Source: Diplonema papillatum
Lineage: Eukaryota; Euglenozoa; Diplonemea; Diplonemida; Diplonemidae
Direction: 5' to 3'
Assembly (NCBI GenBank): GCA_030068145.1
Contig: JAPJBO010000242.1
Coordinates: 201,274 to 265,273 of the forward strand
Length of the DNA stretch: 64,000 bases
Shown: positions 40,860 to 53,339 of the stretch, piece after piece
Position numbering within the stretch: position 1 is the stretch's first letter
Layout: every line of letters starts with the position of its first letter
Position numbers and translations under genes: made by a program
Notes under the pieces: model-generated
Told to the model about the DNA's origin: nothing
The model's database searches: none
The model's input: the letters and a program-made list of their open reading frames with translations, nothing else

Positions 40860-41030
40860 TCAGATTTTGCAAATCTCAGATTTTGCAAATCTCAGATTTT
40901 GCAAAATGGGCCAATCTCAGATTTTGCGTATTTTGCCAAAATCTCAGATTTTGCAAATCTCAGATTTTGCAAAATCTGAGATTTTCGATTTTGCAAAATC
41001 TGAGATTTCGCATTTGCAAAATCTGACACC
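40860..41030. repeat. Clustered direct and inverted copies of atctcagattttgcaaa
   Basis: About seven direct copies are followed by two or three inverted ones (tttgcaaaatctgagat), so the block can fold on itself. The unit core agatttgcaaatct is itself near-palindromic. Confidence 0.85.
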
Positions 41031-41640
41031 CGCCGGGTGGAGGACGCCCCTGGGGCACTTGTGGTTGAGCAAGAGTATCAGGATTGGAGTCAGAGTCAGA
41101 GAGCTCAAAAGATGCTGGTGACACCACATCACGGGTTGGTCGCACAAGATCGGGTGACTCTTGAGCAGCAGTTGGAACATTACGAGCAAGCTCAACATTG
41201 TTGCGAAGAAGGTTCTGAACAGCAGGCAATCCAAGAAGAGAATCCAAACGTTCCACTGATACATCTGGCACCTCCTCTCTTCTCCTCCTGAAGACATCGT
41301 TCTGTAGGTGGCAGCCCCGTCAGTGGCAATGTACAACGGGTGCTCTACAGTACCCAATCAATCATCCCCTCACCAAGGACTTCACGAGCTTCCTCAAGAG
41401 AAATGGGGGGTGGGGGTGGGATGATCCCATGGTCATATCCGTTTACAAATTCTCCAAGTCCAGATGGAAGTACCACTTTTTGATTCTTCTTCACAAGTGA
41501 TTGCCACTTCTCAGGGAGAGAGCGAACAATGCAGACTCCCCTTCCACGCTCAATTATTCCCAAGAATCGAATGTAACAGTACTTCACATCCTGACCTGAC
41601 CCTGACTTCTTCACACCAACCGAGAACTCATCGAACTCCA
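41031..41640 (-). pseudogene. Unrecognised minus-strand coding fragments
   Basis: Two protein-like minus-strand stretches occur: about 41614-41345 (RFLGIIERGRGVCIVRSLPE; GLGEFVNGYDHGIIPPPPPI) and about 41271-41035 (VPDVSVERLDSLLGLPAVQN). They lie in different frames with possible splice words between, so they could be two exons of a gene fragment. No domain is recognised, and the fragment is framed by repeats on both sides. Confidence 0.4.
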
Positions 41641-41723
41641 GGCATGTGTCTGGTCCGCCCAGAGGCAGAGCTGGAGTGAGGTGGATGTGAGTGGTTGGTG
41701 TGGGTGTGATTACAAAAAACTTC

Positions 41724-42905
41724 GGTTAGAGTCGCAAGCCATTTTCATTACAAAAAACTTCGGTTAGGGTTGCGTAAGGGTCGCAAAAGAAAGAAAGAAA
41801 GAAAGGGCCTCAAGACAGAAACCTGGTTTAGCCTGTGTCTCTTCCCAAGGGAAGATCAAGACAGAAATCCAGTTTGACCTGTGTGGCCTCAAGACAGAAA
41901 CCTGGTTTAGCCTGTGTCTCTTCCAAAGGGAAGATCAAGACAGAAATCCAGTTTGACCTGTGTTGGCACCACACTCAACCCACCCACACCCCACCACTCC
42001 CACACCACACTCACATCAACCTCTCACCCACCCCACTCACACCCACACCACACCCACCCCCCAACCCACCCACCCCACACCCACTCCCACATCACACCTC
42101 ACTCACAACCCACCGACACCACCACCCACCTCACCCAATCACATCCACCTCACTACTGTAATGAAAATGGCTTGCGACTCTAACCGAAGTTTTTTGTAGT
42201 GAAAATGTCTTGCGACTCTAACCGAAGTTTTTTGTAATGAAAATGGCTTGCGACTCTAACCGAAGTTTTTTGCAATGAAAATGGCTTGCGACTCTAACCG
42301 AAGTTTTTTGTAATGAAAATGCTCTACGCGACTCTAACCGAAGTTTTTCTCAATGAAAATGGCTTGCGACTCTAACCGAAGTTTTTTGTAATGAAAATGC
42401 TTGCGACTCTAACCGAAGTTTTTCTCAATGAAAATGGCTTGCGACTCTAACCGAAGTTTTTTGTAATGAAAATGGCTTGCGACTCTAACCGAAGTTTTTT
42501 GTAATGAAAATGCTCTATCATGCAGGGTCAGAACCTTGTGTCTTTTTGGAAATGGCCAAAAAAAAATTTCCGGAAAAAAATTGGGGTTTTTGAATTTTAA
42601 AAGTTTGGAACAAACTCTGCAGTAATTTTTGAGGAAGTTGAGCAAATTTTTTTTTTTTCCAAAATTTTTTTTAGGGCTCCATCGGCCCCGCAGGAGCGTT
42701 TTAAAAAGACACAAGGTTTTGACCCTGCATGCTATGCGACTCTAACCGAAGTTTTTCTCAATGAAAATGGCTTGCGACTCTAACCGAAGTTTTTTGTAAT
42801 GGAAATGCTCTACGCGACTCTAACCGAAGTTTTTCTCAATGAAAATGGCTTGCGACTCTAACCGAAGTTTTTTGTAATGGAAATGCTCTACGCGACTCTA
42901 ACCGA
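41724..42905. repeat. Second satellite (38 bp unit gactctaaccgaag...) in fold-back arrangement
   Basis: About a dozen units of ttgcgactctaaccgaag plus ttttttgtaatgaaaatggc run from 42160 to 42905, interrupted by a MITE. Two units in inverse orientation lie at 41724-41780. The spacer holds two tandem copies of a ~77 bp unit (cctcaagacagaaacctgg...) and a 190 bp CACCC-rich tract (41965-42155). Confidence 0.9.
42518..42732. mobile_element. MITE, complete 215 bp copy inside the 38 bp satellite
   Basis: Inserted at tgctcTA, a word also found unsplit in neighbouring satellite units; the TA is duplicated at 42516-42517 and 42733-42734. This is a clean example of the family's target preference. Confidence 0.92.
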
Positions 42906-42918
42906 AGAGCTGCCCCTA

Positions 42919-43078
42919 ACATGCAGGGTCAGAACCTTGTGTCTTTTTAAAACGCTCCCGCGGGGCCGATGGACCCCAAAAAAAAATTTTGGCAAATTTT
43001 TTTTTTGCTCAACTTCCGCAAAAATTACCGCAGAGTTTGTTCCAAAATTTTAAAATTCAAAAAACCCATTTTTTTGGG
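42919..43078. mobile_element. MITE, truncated copy
   Basis: Left terminus and core present (ctcaacttccgcaaaaattaccgcagagtt), right terminus replaced by the joined form of the gttaagca repeat. Confidence 0.85.
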
Positions 43079-43108
43079 GAGCGTTCTACCACCTCGCGCG
43101 GTGTCACG

Positions 43109-43178
43109 GGATGTTTGGCAGCCGCTGCTAAACATGTGGTTCATGTACTTAAAAGAACTCAATGCTAAACAAACATAA
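43109..43178 (-). repeat. Joined ('empty') form of the gttaagca repeat element
   Basis: On the minus strand, gtttagcattgagttctttt...accacatg is directly followed by tttagcagcggctgccaaac...cgtgacacc. In the copies at 2143 and 19797 these arms are separated by about 0.26 and 0.92 kb. It is either the target of that element or its end product. Confidence 0.6.
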
Positions 43179-43489
43179 CGTGGGCGGCGCCGAAGCTTTA
43201 CCAGCTTCGGCTGACACCATTTGCGCACTTAACCATGGTTAAGAAGACAACTGAAAGCAAAGACACAAAGATAGCCCAAAGCATCTGCAGAATAACACGA
43301 AAAGCCTCTAGGCAAAAACCCGTTTTCACATTTCTTCTGGAAATAAATTTTTGGCCAATAATTTTTTCCAAAAAGACACAAGGTTCTGACTTAAACCAAA
43401 CGAGGCTGCAGTTTAGATCAGAGCGTGGCCACCACGAGCAGCCGGCAGGACCATCAGCTGTGACGTGAGGATGTTGACAACGTGGGCTA

Positions 43490-43702
43490 TCATGCAGGGT
43501 CAAAACCTTGTGTCTTTTTGAAAATGGCAAAAAAAAAATTGCCAGAAAAAAATGGGTTTTTTGAATTTTAAAAGTTTGGAACAAATGCTGCAGTAATTTT
43601 TGAGGAAGTTGAGCAAAAAAAAATTTTTCCAAAATTTTTTTTAGGGCTCCATCGGCCCCGCGGGAGCGTTTTAAAAAGACACAAGGTTTTGACCCTGCAT
43701 GC
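43490..43702. mobile_element. MITE, complete 213 bp copy
   Basis: Both termini, TA at 43488-43489 and 43703-43704. A further scrap of the family (ccaaaaagacacaaggttctga) lies upstream at about 43340-43392. Confidence 0.9.
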
Positions 43703-43706
43703 TATA

Positions 43707-43920
43707 CCATGCAGGGTCAGAACCTTGTGTCTTTTTAAAACGCTCCCGCGGGGCCGATGGACCCCAAGAAAAAAATTTGGCAAAAAAACTTTTTGCTCAA
43801 CTTCCGCAAAAATTACCGCAGAGTTTGTTCCAAATTTTTAAAATTCAAAAAACCCATTTTTTTTCTGGAAATGAAAATTTGGCCATTTCCAAAAAGACAC
43901 AAGGTTCTGACCCTGCATGA
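43707..43920. mobile_element. MITE, complete 214 bp copy
   Basis: Adjacent to the previous copy with only TATA between them. It has the ggttctgac terminal variant. TA at 43705-43706 and 43921-43922. Confidence 0.9.
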
Positions 43921-43959
43921 TACTCCGCTTCAGGGGTTACCCGAAATTGAATTCCAACA

Positions 43960-44105
43960 CACACACACACACACACACACACCCAAAATTTTGAACCCAA
44001 ATTTTAGCCCAAAAATTTCAACCCAAATTTTTGACAACAAATTCAACCCATTTTTGCGGTTCAATGTTAAGTATAGGTAATTACCTATACTTAACATTGA
44101 ACCGC
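43960..44105. repeat. Short (CA)n followed by a perfect 50 bp palindrome at 44056-44105
   Basis: The palindrome arms are gcggttcaatgttaagtata plus ggtaa, mirrored without spacer. A third, half copy (cggttcaatgttaagtatagg) follows at about 44115-44138. Small tandem words aacccaaattttnaac precede it. Confidence 0.9.
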
Positions 44106-44151
44106 GATTTTGGGCGGTTCAATGTTAAGTATAGGTATGCTACACATACTT

Positions 44152-44228
44152 TACACATGCCAGGGTCAAAACCTTGTGTCTTTTTCACCCTTTAAAACGC
44201 TCCCGCGGGGCCGATGGAGCCCTAAAAA
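44152..44228. mobile_element. MITE, left-end fragment
   Basis: Left terminus with a slightly altered tip (catgccagggtc) and a short insertion before aaaacgctcccg; it ends at ggagccctaaaa. Confidence 0.75.
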
Positions 44229-44339
44229 ACAGGGGATTATACGGGCTTAGTTTAGCGGTCTGAGAGACCGGAACTCAAATTCTTCCGGTCTGAGGAAAAA
44301 AAAAAAAAAAAAACCACATAGCGTTCGGGTTGGGGCTTA

Positions 44340-44552
44340 CCATGCAGGGTCAAAACCTTGTGTCTTTTTAAAACGCTCCCGCGGGGCCGATGGACCCCAA
44401 AAAAAAGATTTGGAAAAAAAATAATTTGCTCAATATCATCAAAAATTACTGCAGAGTTTGTTCCAAACTTTTAAAATTCAAAAACCCCAATTTTTTCCGG
44501 AAATTTTTTTTTTGCCATTTCCAAAAAGACACAAGGTTCTGACCCTGCATGT
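44340..44552. mobile_element. MITE, complete 213 bp copy
   Basis: Both termini, TA at 44338-44339 and 44553-44554. It abuts, and probably interrupts, the hAT transposase remnant that follows. Confidence 0.9.
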
Positions 44553-44555
44553 TAC

Positions 44556-45420
44556 CGGGTGGGAGCGGTAGCGGGAGGGCCAGTATGCCACCAAAGAAGC
44601 TACAGCGTAAAGAAGGAGGGGATTCCCCGGGACATCGCAAGCATGTTCGGGCTCGCATCTCGGCAAACAGGACGGCAGACCAACATCCCGAAAGAGGGGA
44701 CAAACACGGAGTACGGGCGGTGGACAAAGGAGTCGTACTCAGAAGTTGAGAAGGCCAACTCCCTGCACGACTCTCTGCACGAAAATCACCCGACCTACTT
44801 CCTTTGCGATGTCGTGATAAACCGCGCAACTGAAGGTTTAGCAGGCTTTACCCGCGTGACACCCCAGACAGTCCAGGCCTATCATGCCGAAGTGGCCACG
44901 CCCTACGTTAACGGGCTAATCTCTGACCTTCGTTCGGGTTTGAAGAGCAACCTGGGTGTCATGGAGGGATTCAGCCTTTTTGACCTGAGTGGGCCTGTGG
45001 CTGGAAACCAACCTGAGGCGGTCAGACTTGTTGATATTCTTGTCGCCCATTACGGCGAGGAAAAGGTCCGACCAACCCAGGAAGGCAGATCCGCACGTTC
45101 TCCTCCCTTTCTCAATGCCCGCTTCATTGCAGATTTCAGGAATGAGGTTTTTCCCCGAGCCGACGACGAGCACAGATCTGTTCTCGAGGAGCTCAAAACT
45201 GTTGCAAACACACTGACTCGCTACAGCTATACCGCAGCCCTAAAGCTGTTTCTCATGGATGTCACACTGACCTCTCTGTACCCGTGCACAAGCCTCCTCA
45301 TGAACGCGGCCCTTTCGACACCTCTCGGAACGGCATCGGTTGAAAGACTGTTCAGTTTGATGAAGCTGATCAAAACGAGGCAAAGGTGGCATACAGCATG
45401 CAGTTGCAGCAAAAAAAAAA
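44556..45420 (+). pseudogene. hAT-superfamily transposase remnant (C-terminal half)
   Basis: The frame from 44559 (305 codons) carries a hAT dimerisation region: LFLMDVTLTSLYPCTSLLMN followed by ALSTPLGTASVERLFSLMK, the usual 'P.ss..ER.FS' block, near residues 225-262. Upstream, YHAEVATPYVNGLISDLRSG and FSLFDLSGP resemble the ZNF862/DUF4371-type hAT proteins. The BED finger and the DDE-bearing N-terminal half are missing, with a MITE at that edge. The dimerisation block stops short just after KTRQRW, where the frame enters an A run. It is a dead fragment, and no terminal inverted repeats were found. Confidence 0.75.
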
Positions 45421-46115
45421 ACACGCCCAGACCGGAACTCAGGATTTTTTCGAAGCCCCGTATAAACCCCTGCTGAAAAACCCCAACGAGAAAAAAAAAA
45501 AAAACGACCCCCCTTTCAAGTATTGCCGGGTTTGTGCCGGGTTTGTGCCGGGTTTGTACCGGGTCTGTGGACAGGGTTTGGATCACACCAATTAAAAGTC
45601 CCTTTTTATTTCTGGGACTACCTCTAACTATTAGAACGTTCCGTTCTCCTTGAACTTTCGATTATTCACGGAAATCCTCAAGTCTGCGATGGGATGAATC
45701 GGAGCGGTTTCGCGACGCTAGTCTCGCAGGCCTGCGAGCGCGGTGTCACGTGCGCTATCGCACGACGCTAAACCCGCATCCGACCTTGAGGTCTCCGAGC
45801 CGTCCGCCTAGGTTCTTCACCCAACGCTGGGGACAAAGGCGGATAAAGCTCGGACTCCCATCGCAGCCGGCTGTCTTCGTGCGCGTGGTCCTCGCCGATG
45901 GACGGCTAAGGTTGACAGCAGCTGTTAGAAGCGAGGTCGTCTACGGTCCTCCCGACAACTGGGGACGGGGGAGACCTGGGGGAGGAAGTTAGGACCGCGG
46001 GTCACGGCGTTGTGTAATCTTGGTTCGGGCGTCACAGGGATGAGAACCTCGTGCTCACCCTCGAACCTTTCAGGAGTTCTCAACGGATTGTAGCAGTTCT
46101 CAATTCGGATGAAAC
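45420..46115. other. No recognised gene
   Basis: Holds two A runs and four tandem copies of ccgggtttgtg near 45528-45570; the rest is unremarkable. Confidence 0.5.
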
Positions 46116-46388
46116 CTAAGTTCTCGAGACGGGTAACGGTACCATGCTGTCTCGAGGGAGATCAGACGGGTTGTTCTTCGACTCGACCCGTTCCATCCAA
46201 ACAGATGCGCATCTACAATGTATGGCTCCTGTCCAGAAAGCTTCGGCCATCACTGCAAACGTCTCGTTCGAAGAGTGGCCGTTAACAAGAGTGCAGGTGT
46301 TATCTACGAAGTACCACTGGGGAATGCCTTGTACTGTGGAGCATGGTGCTAGTTTAGACAGCAGACCGTGCCCTCTGTGTACGGACAC
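46116..46388 (-). mobile_element. Fossil RNase H fragment of a retroelement
   Basis: The minus-strand wording WYFVDNTCTLVNGHSS and VWMERVESKNNPSDLPRD is the C-terminal RNase H region of LTR- or DIRS-type polymerases. It differs from the 34425-38862 family. It is a short broken piece. Confidence 0.65.
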
Positions 46389-46599
46389 GCGCGTCGTCGC
46401 CAGCGAGGAGTCGCCCCCGCATCGACTGATAAGCGCGGGAGGTGCGCTGATGAAGGTCGACGACGAGACCGAGGAAGACAGGTCCGGACGGCGGCCGAAA
46501 TCGCAGGTGTGGGATGCGAGGGCGGAGAGGACGCCGAAGGTCTCGTCATATCTCGAGTCGATGCGACGGCAGGGTCAGGAAAAGACGAGCATACCCGAG

Positions 46600-47404
46600 C
46601 AACCGAGGGCGCAGGCGACAACAATGGCGCGGTGCGACAGCTCAGGGCGGAGAACGCGGAGCTACGCGCGAAGAACGACGCGCTGCGAGGTGACATCGCA
46701 GCACTCAGTGCTCAGATGGCGAAGCTGACTGAGATGGTCGCAACAATGAGGCCGAAGACACCCCCGGCGATGCCCGTAGACCGAACCCCGATCAAAAGAA
46801 GGCGCCGAAGACGCCCGTCGCCACACCGACGAAGCAGAAGATCGAGGCTCCGTCTGAAGACGTCCACATGACACAACCGAAGCGTCCGCTGGGAACGCCG
46901 GGGAAGTCACCGCTAGCGAAGACGAAGAAGGCGCACCAACCGGCGTCGGCGAAGCGTTCGTGACTGACGAACGACGAGATGCGTGGCGGAGGGAAGACGC
47001 TCGAAACGCTCGGGTCTAGGTTGAAGGAAGCGGCGGACGCGATGGGAGCTAGTGTGCAAGAGATTCCTGGGGACGGTGCCTGCCAGTTCGCAGCGGTCGT
47101 GGCCGGGCTGCCGGGATGGTCGGTAGGGGGGCTTCGTGCGCGTGTTGTGTGATGTTGGAGGACCCGACGTTCGAGGCTCACTTCGCGCCGTCCGAAAGGT
47201 ACGGCAGCTGGGAGTTCTACGTGGAGGCGATGCGGGGGCCATACGAGTACGGGGACGAGATGACGCTGACGGCAGCCGCAACGGTCACCGGGACGACAAT
47301 CTGGGTACTGGACAGCAGGAGCCCACCGAGGGTCGGAATGAAAAGATCGGATTCAAAACAGTTCAAAAACGCCCTCGGACCAAAGAAAATGACGAGGGGT
47401 TGAC
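46600..47404 (+). mobile_element. Fossil coding region with OTU cysteine-protease domain, element type unknown
   Basis: The plus strand shows a heptad-like segment (RAENAELRAKNDALRGDIAA), a Pro/Lys-rich linker, then an OTU domain: PGDGACQFAAVVAG holds the catalytic Asp and Cys block, and a downstream part reads YGSWEFYVEAMRG and YGDEMTLTAAATVTGTTIWV. OTU domains are common passengers in LINE and LTR-type elements, which is why I treat it as an element relic. It is broken, with perhaps two or three breaks. Confidence 0.6.
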
Positions 47405-48550
47405 CTCCAGATGGTTTCTTCCATATTTGAACGGTCGCCAGGAGAATGAGTACATGTATGCATTTAATAATACGAGCTATTTAGTAATACGAGCTATTTA
47501 ATAATACGAGCTATTTAACATTATGCGAGGGGGGTTTACAAGGTTTTGAATTTTCGCCAGAGGCCTGTAACCAGGCATCAGTTTCCTGTTACAGGTTCCG
47601 AACAAGACAGAATCGGAAGTTCTATATACCGTACCATCTCCCGGGGGGCGGTGCCCCCCGACCCCCCCTGCATTAAGACTCAGAGAAAATGAGCTTGGTG
47701 TCTAGTCTGAAGGAGAAACTGGGCTGCATAAGGTCCTGCTGCCCTGGTTACAAAAAAACGCTCGAAATTTAATCAGCCGGCAAGCCCGCTGTTAGCGCGC
47801 ATTGAGACGGAATGGTAGCCGTGTGTGCGCGCGCGCCGTGCGCACTTCTTTCCGAAAACGGTGCGCATTGTGTAGCTCACCATGCAGCACTGTACGATAC
47901 TTGAAAGCCTTCGCGATCGTATTGACGAAAAGGACTGCTTGGTAATAAAACATGAGTTACAGACTCGATTCGGCGATGACGGCACCGAAGGCAAGCGCAC
48001 TGAGGAATAATTTAGCTCGCGTTCTAGACGCTTTTCCTCTCCCCAACATCAATCCCCGTCATCTGACTCCACATCAACATTCATGATGCAGGCTCTGGGA
48101 CGACTGCACCATCGGTGTCGTCAGAGTCCACAACGAAGTCGCCACATCGCATTCGACTTCGCGAAGCTTCGACCGCACAGGTCCGCGGCTCCGCCATATG
48201 CTACGTGGGAAATAATTCGGAAGCAGCTGTGACTGCTTTCCAACCAGCTCTTCAAAGCCACCAGAACAAGTTCTCGACTACTAGGAGAACCAAGAGAACG
48301 AGACTGAGCTCAAAGCGAGGAATGTGCTCAAAGCGAGGAAGGATTCTCCTCTTCATGTTTTGCGCGTTCCATCCATGAACAAAATAATGCGAAGAGAATG
48401 TCCCCATCAACGCCCCCCAACGCGATCCAAGTGTACCGTGAAACCAGGAAACCGACCATCGATGCGGCTGCATTACAGGCGGCTCAAAAGTAAACACACA
48501 GCGCCCCCTGCTCATAAAAGTGGGCGGGAGAGCGGGGGGTCGACGTAAAT
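47405..48550. other. Gene-poor stretch with one short possible ORF
   Basis: Three copies of taatacgagctattta lie at 47467-47515. A G/C-run hairpin (cggtgcccccc) is near 47640-47665. A 42-codon plus-strand frame at 47883-48011 (MQHCTILESLRDRIDEKDCL) has protein-like composition but no known relative. Confidence 0.4.
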
Positions 48551-48553
48551 CAA

Positions 48554-51409
<2,856 letters not shown>

Positions 51410-51589
51410 GAGAACAGGGGACAGTCGTCGTTCTTCGGGCTATGGCCTCTTGTGCGCACACGAGAGACTCGTAGCGGTTGACCGTCGGCATCGTTGAAAT
51501 GACTGTTTTCGAAACCCGCTTGCCAAATCGTACTGGGAAGGGGCCCTCAGGTGGGACAGTTGCCCGTCCGGTCCGGAGTTTTGTCCAGG

Positions 51590-51832
51590 ATGGCGCAGAG
51601 TGCAATCAAACTTCAAACCCAGGCAGATTTGTATCTGCAGCAGCTGATCACTCGCAAGTCTGCACCGCGTGTGGTTGCTTACGTTGTCGCAAATGTGTAT
51701 GTTAAACAGGTCGAGTCCGCGCAAAGAGGCGCAAACCTGAGCGAGTACGTTCCGTCCCCCCTTGCTCGTGTCGACGCTTTGCGTCGACACACATGGACGT
51801 TGATACGCCACCCGCCGTTGCTCACACTCTGA
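51590..51832 (+). CDS. Possible short protein or first exon, unrecognised
   Basis: Met at 51590 opens a helical, protein-like frame (MAQSAIKLQTQADLYLQQLI, SAPRVVAYVVANVYVKQVES) of 80 codons. A donor-like word gtgtatgtt after VVAN at about 51693 could end a first exon earlier. No family recognised. It lies between the cyclophilin and the small three-exon gene on the same strand and might be an upstream part of the latter, although that gene has its own Met. Confidence 0.4.
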   Translation: MAQSAIKLQTQADLYLQQLITRKSAPRVVAYVVANVYVKQVESAQRGANLSEYVPSPLARVDALRRHTWTLIRHPPLLTL

Positions 51833-52425
51833 GCGCCGCGTTATGGGCCTTCATGATGGAAAGTCGCCCTTCTCCATCCATCTGCTACAGTTGCGCTTTT
51901 GCGCCCGAAACTGATGGTAGTCGCCATCCTAAAATAAGGATTGGTGGCTAATCATCAGAAAGACCATCACGCATCGCCTTAAAATGGCGGGCGCAATGGC
52001 GTGAACCTTCTAGAGACGTTCTCTTAATCTCTCGTCTCTTCTTTTCTTGCTGCGATGGTCAAGTAAACAACGTGGCGCGTCGAGTATGACGTCTCAAGTT
52101 CTTCATCGTATGTTCGCATCCACGCTATATCAAGGCTCACGCCAACGACGCGCGACAGTGGAAGCGTGCAATAGGTCTACACAGGCCAACATAGGGGGGA
52201 TGCACTAGTGTGCTTAACAACCTGGACCTCCCGTCGACACTATCGGATCCAAGAGAAAGGCGGTCCTCCCACAATCTTATGTCTGCAGGGCCGTCCATTG
52301 TCAGACTTTTCTGTCCATGAGTATTGTGCTAGAAACAGCTTCACTGCCAGGCTGCAGCAGCTTCTTTGCAACCGAAGGAACCCACTTGGCACAGTCTTTT
52401 GAGCAGAAGGAGAAAAGTAATCAAA

Positions 52426-53336
52426 ATGACCGATTTGGCGCCTCAGAACAAGGAGCTCATTGAGCAGCTCCAGCTTCGTCAGTCGGAACACGCGAAGTGC
52501 ATCGACAACGCCAAAAACGTATGCTTACATCTGGTGGTTCAACACATTTCGAGCCAACTCGGCAGTCTAACGTCTTGGAAGTGCCCGAGTGGTTCTTGCC
52601 AAGAGCTGTTCTGTTCGGACGTCGAAGAAAATGCAAACAAAGATCGTTGCACTCGGCCCTTATGGCGACGGGAGCTGGCCGTGAAGTCGCACACAACCTG
52701 GTCGACCTGGCAGTACAAGCCGTTACCACAGCTTCTCCAACAAGTTGGCCGGCAAGAAACCCGCTCCTCGGGGGCAGGCATTTCTGGTTAATCTTCTCTC
52801 ATACATACAGGTTGGCCTCGACATCAACGACGCGTGCTCCGTCACCGCGTGGAAAGCCGCAGAAGCTTACAAGGACTGGGCCCGCTACAGAGCCCCGTTC
52901 AAGACCCCTGAGGTGCGCCTTTTTCTCTCGTATTGACCTGAAGAGGACGGGTAGTGCTACATAGTAACGCCGCATTCATAATGAGTCGACCTCACCTTTA
53001 TTGTGTAAATTTGTTGCATTAGTGTGATTGTCAGGCCTCCGACTACCCTGAGCAACGCACTATACACCTTTATTGTTTAGGAGTTTGCGAGTCGTCCGTC
53101 CCAAACGCCGATGAGTGGAGCTGAGGTGTCCAGACGTCCTGAACAAGACTGCTTGCGGACCGCTTTGTGGGTTGAGCTTCACCCGATCGTCCATGGGCTG
53201 GCTGTAGTTGCGGTGGCGTCAGCCATCTATCTTGGTCTGCGACAAATCGTCAAACCTCCCGAACCACATACAGGCTCTTGAGCAGCTCGCCAACTTCAAC
53301 AAGAAGTTCGAGAAAAATGTGGAGAAGAGCGCGTAG
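52426..53336 (+). CDS. Small helical protein, three exons, unrecognised
   Basis: Preferred model: exons 52426-52518, 52811-52912 and 53274-53336, all phase 0, with donors gtatgc and gtgcgc and acceptors acatacag. It gives 85 residues, starting MTDLAPQNKELIEQLQLRQS, continuing DINDACSVTAWKAAEAYKDW, and ending LANFNKKFEKNVEKSA. The result is Lys/Glu/Ala-rich and probably helical, of a size typical of small respiratory-complex or chaperone subunits, but I cannot name it. Alternative: an acceptor ttgtttag at 53080 would add an exon that encodes a possible membrane helix (IVHGLAVVAVASAIYLGLRQ) and stops at 53281. The two models could be alternative transcripts. Confidence 0.6.
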
Positions 53337-53339
53337 TGG

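Noticed and set aside
44240-44292. tRNA gene (gggcttagtttagcggtctg)
   Set aside because: An A-box-like word is present, but there is no B box, T arm or acceptor pairing.
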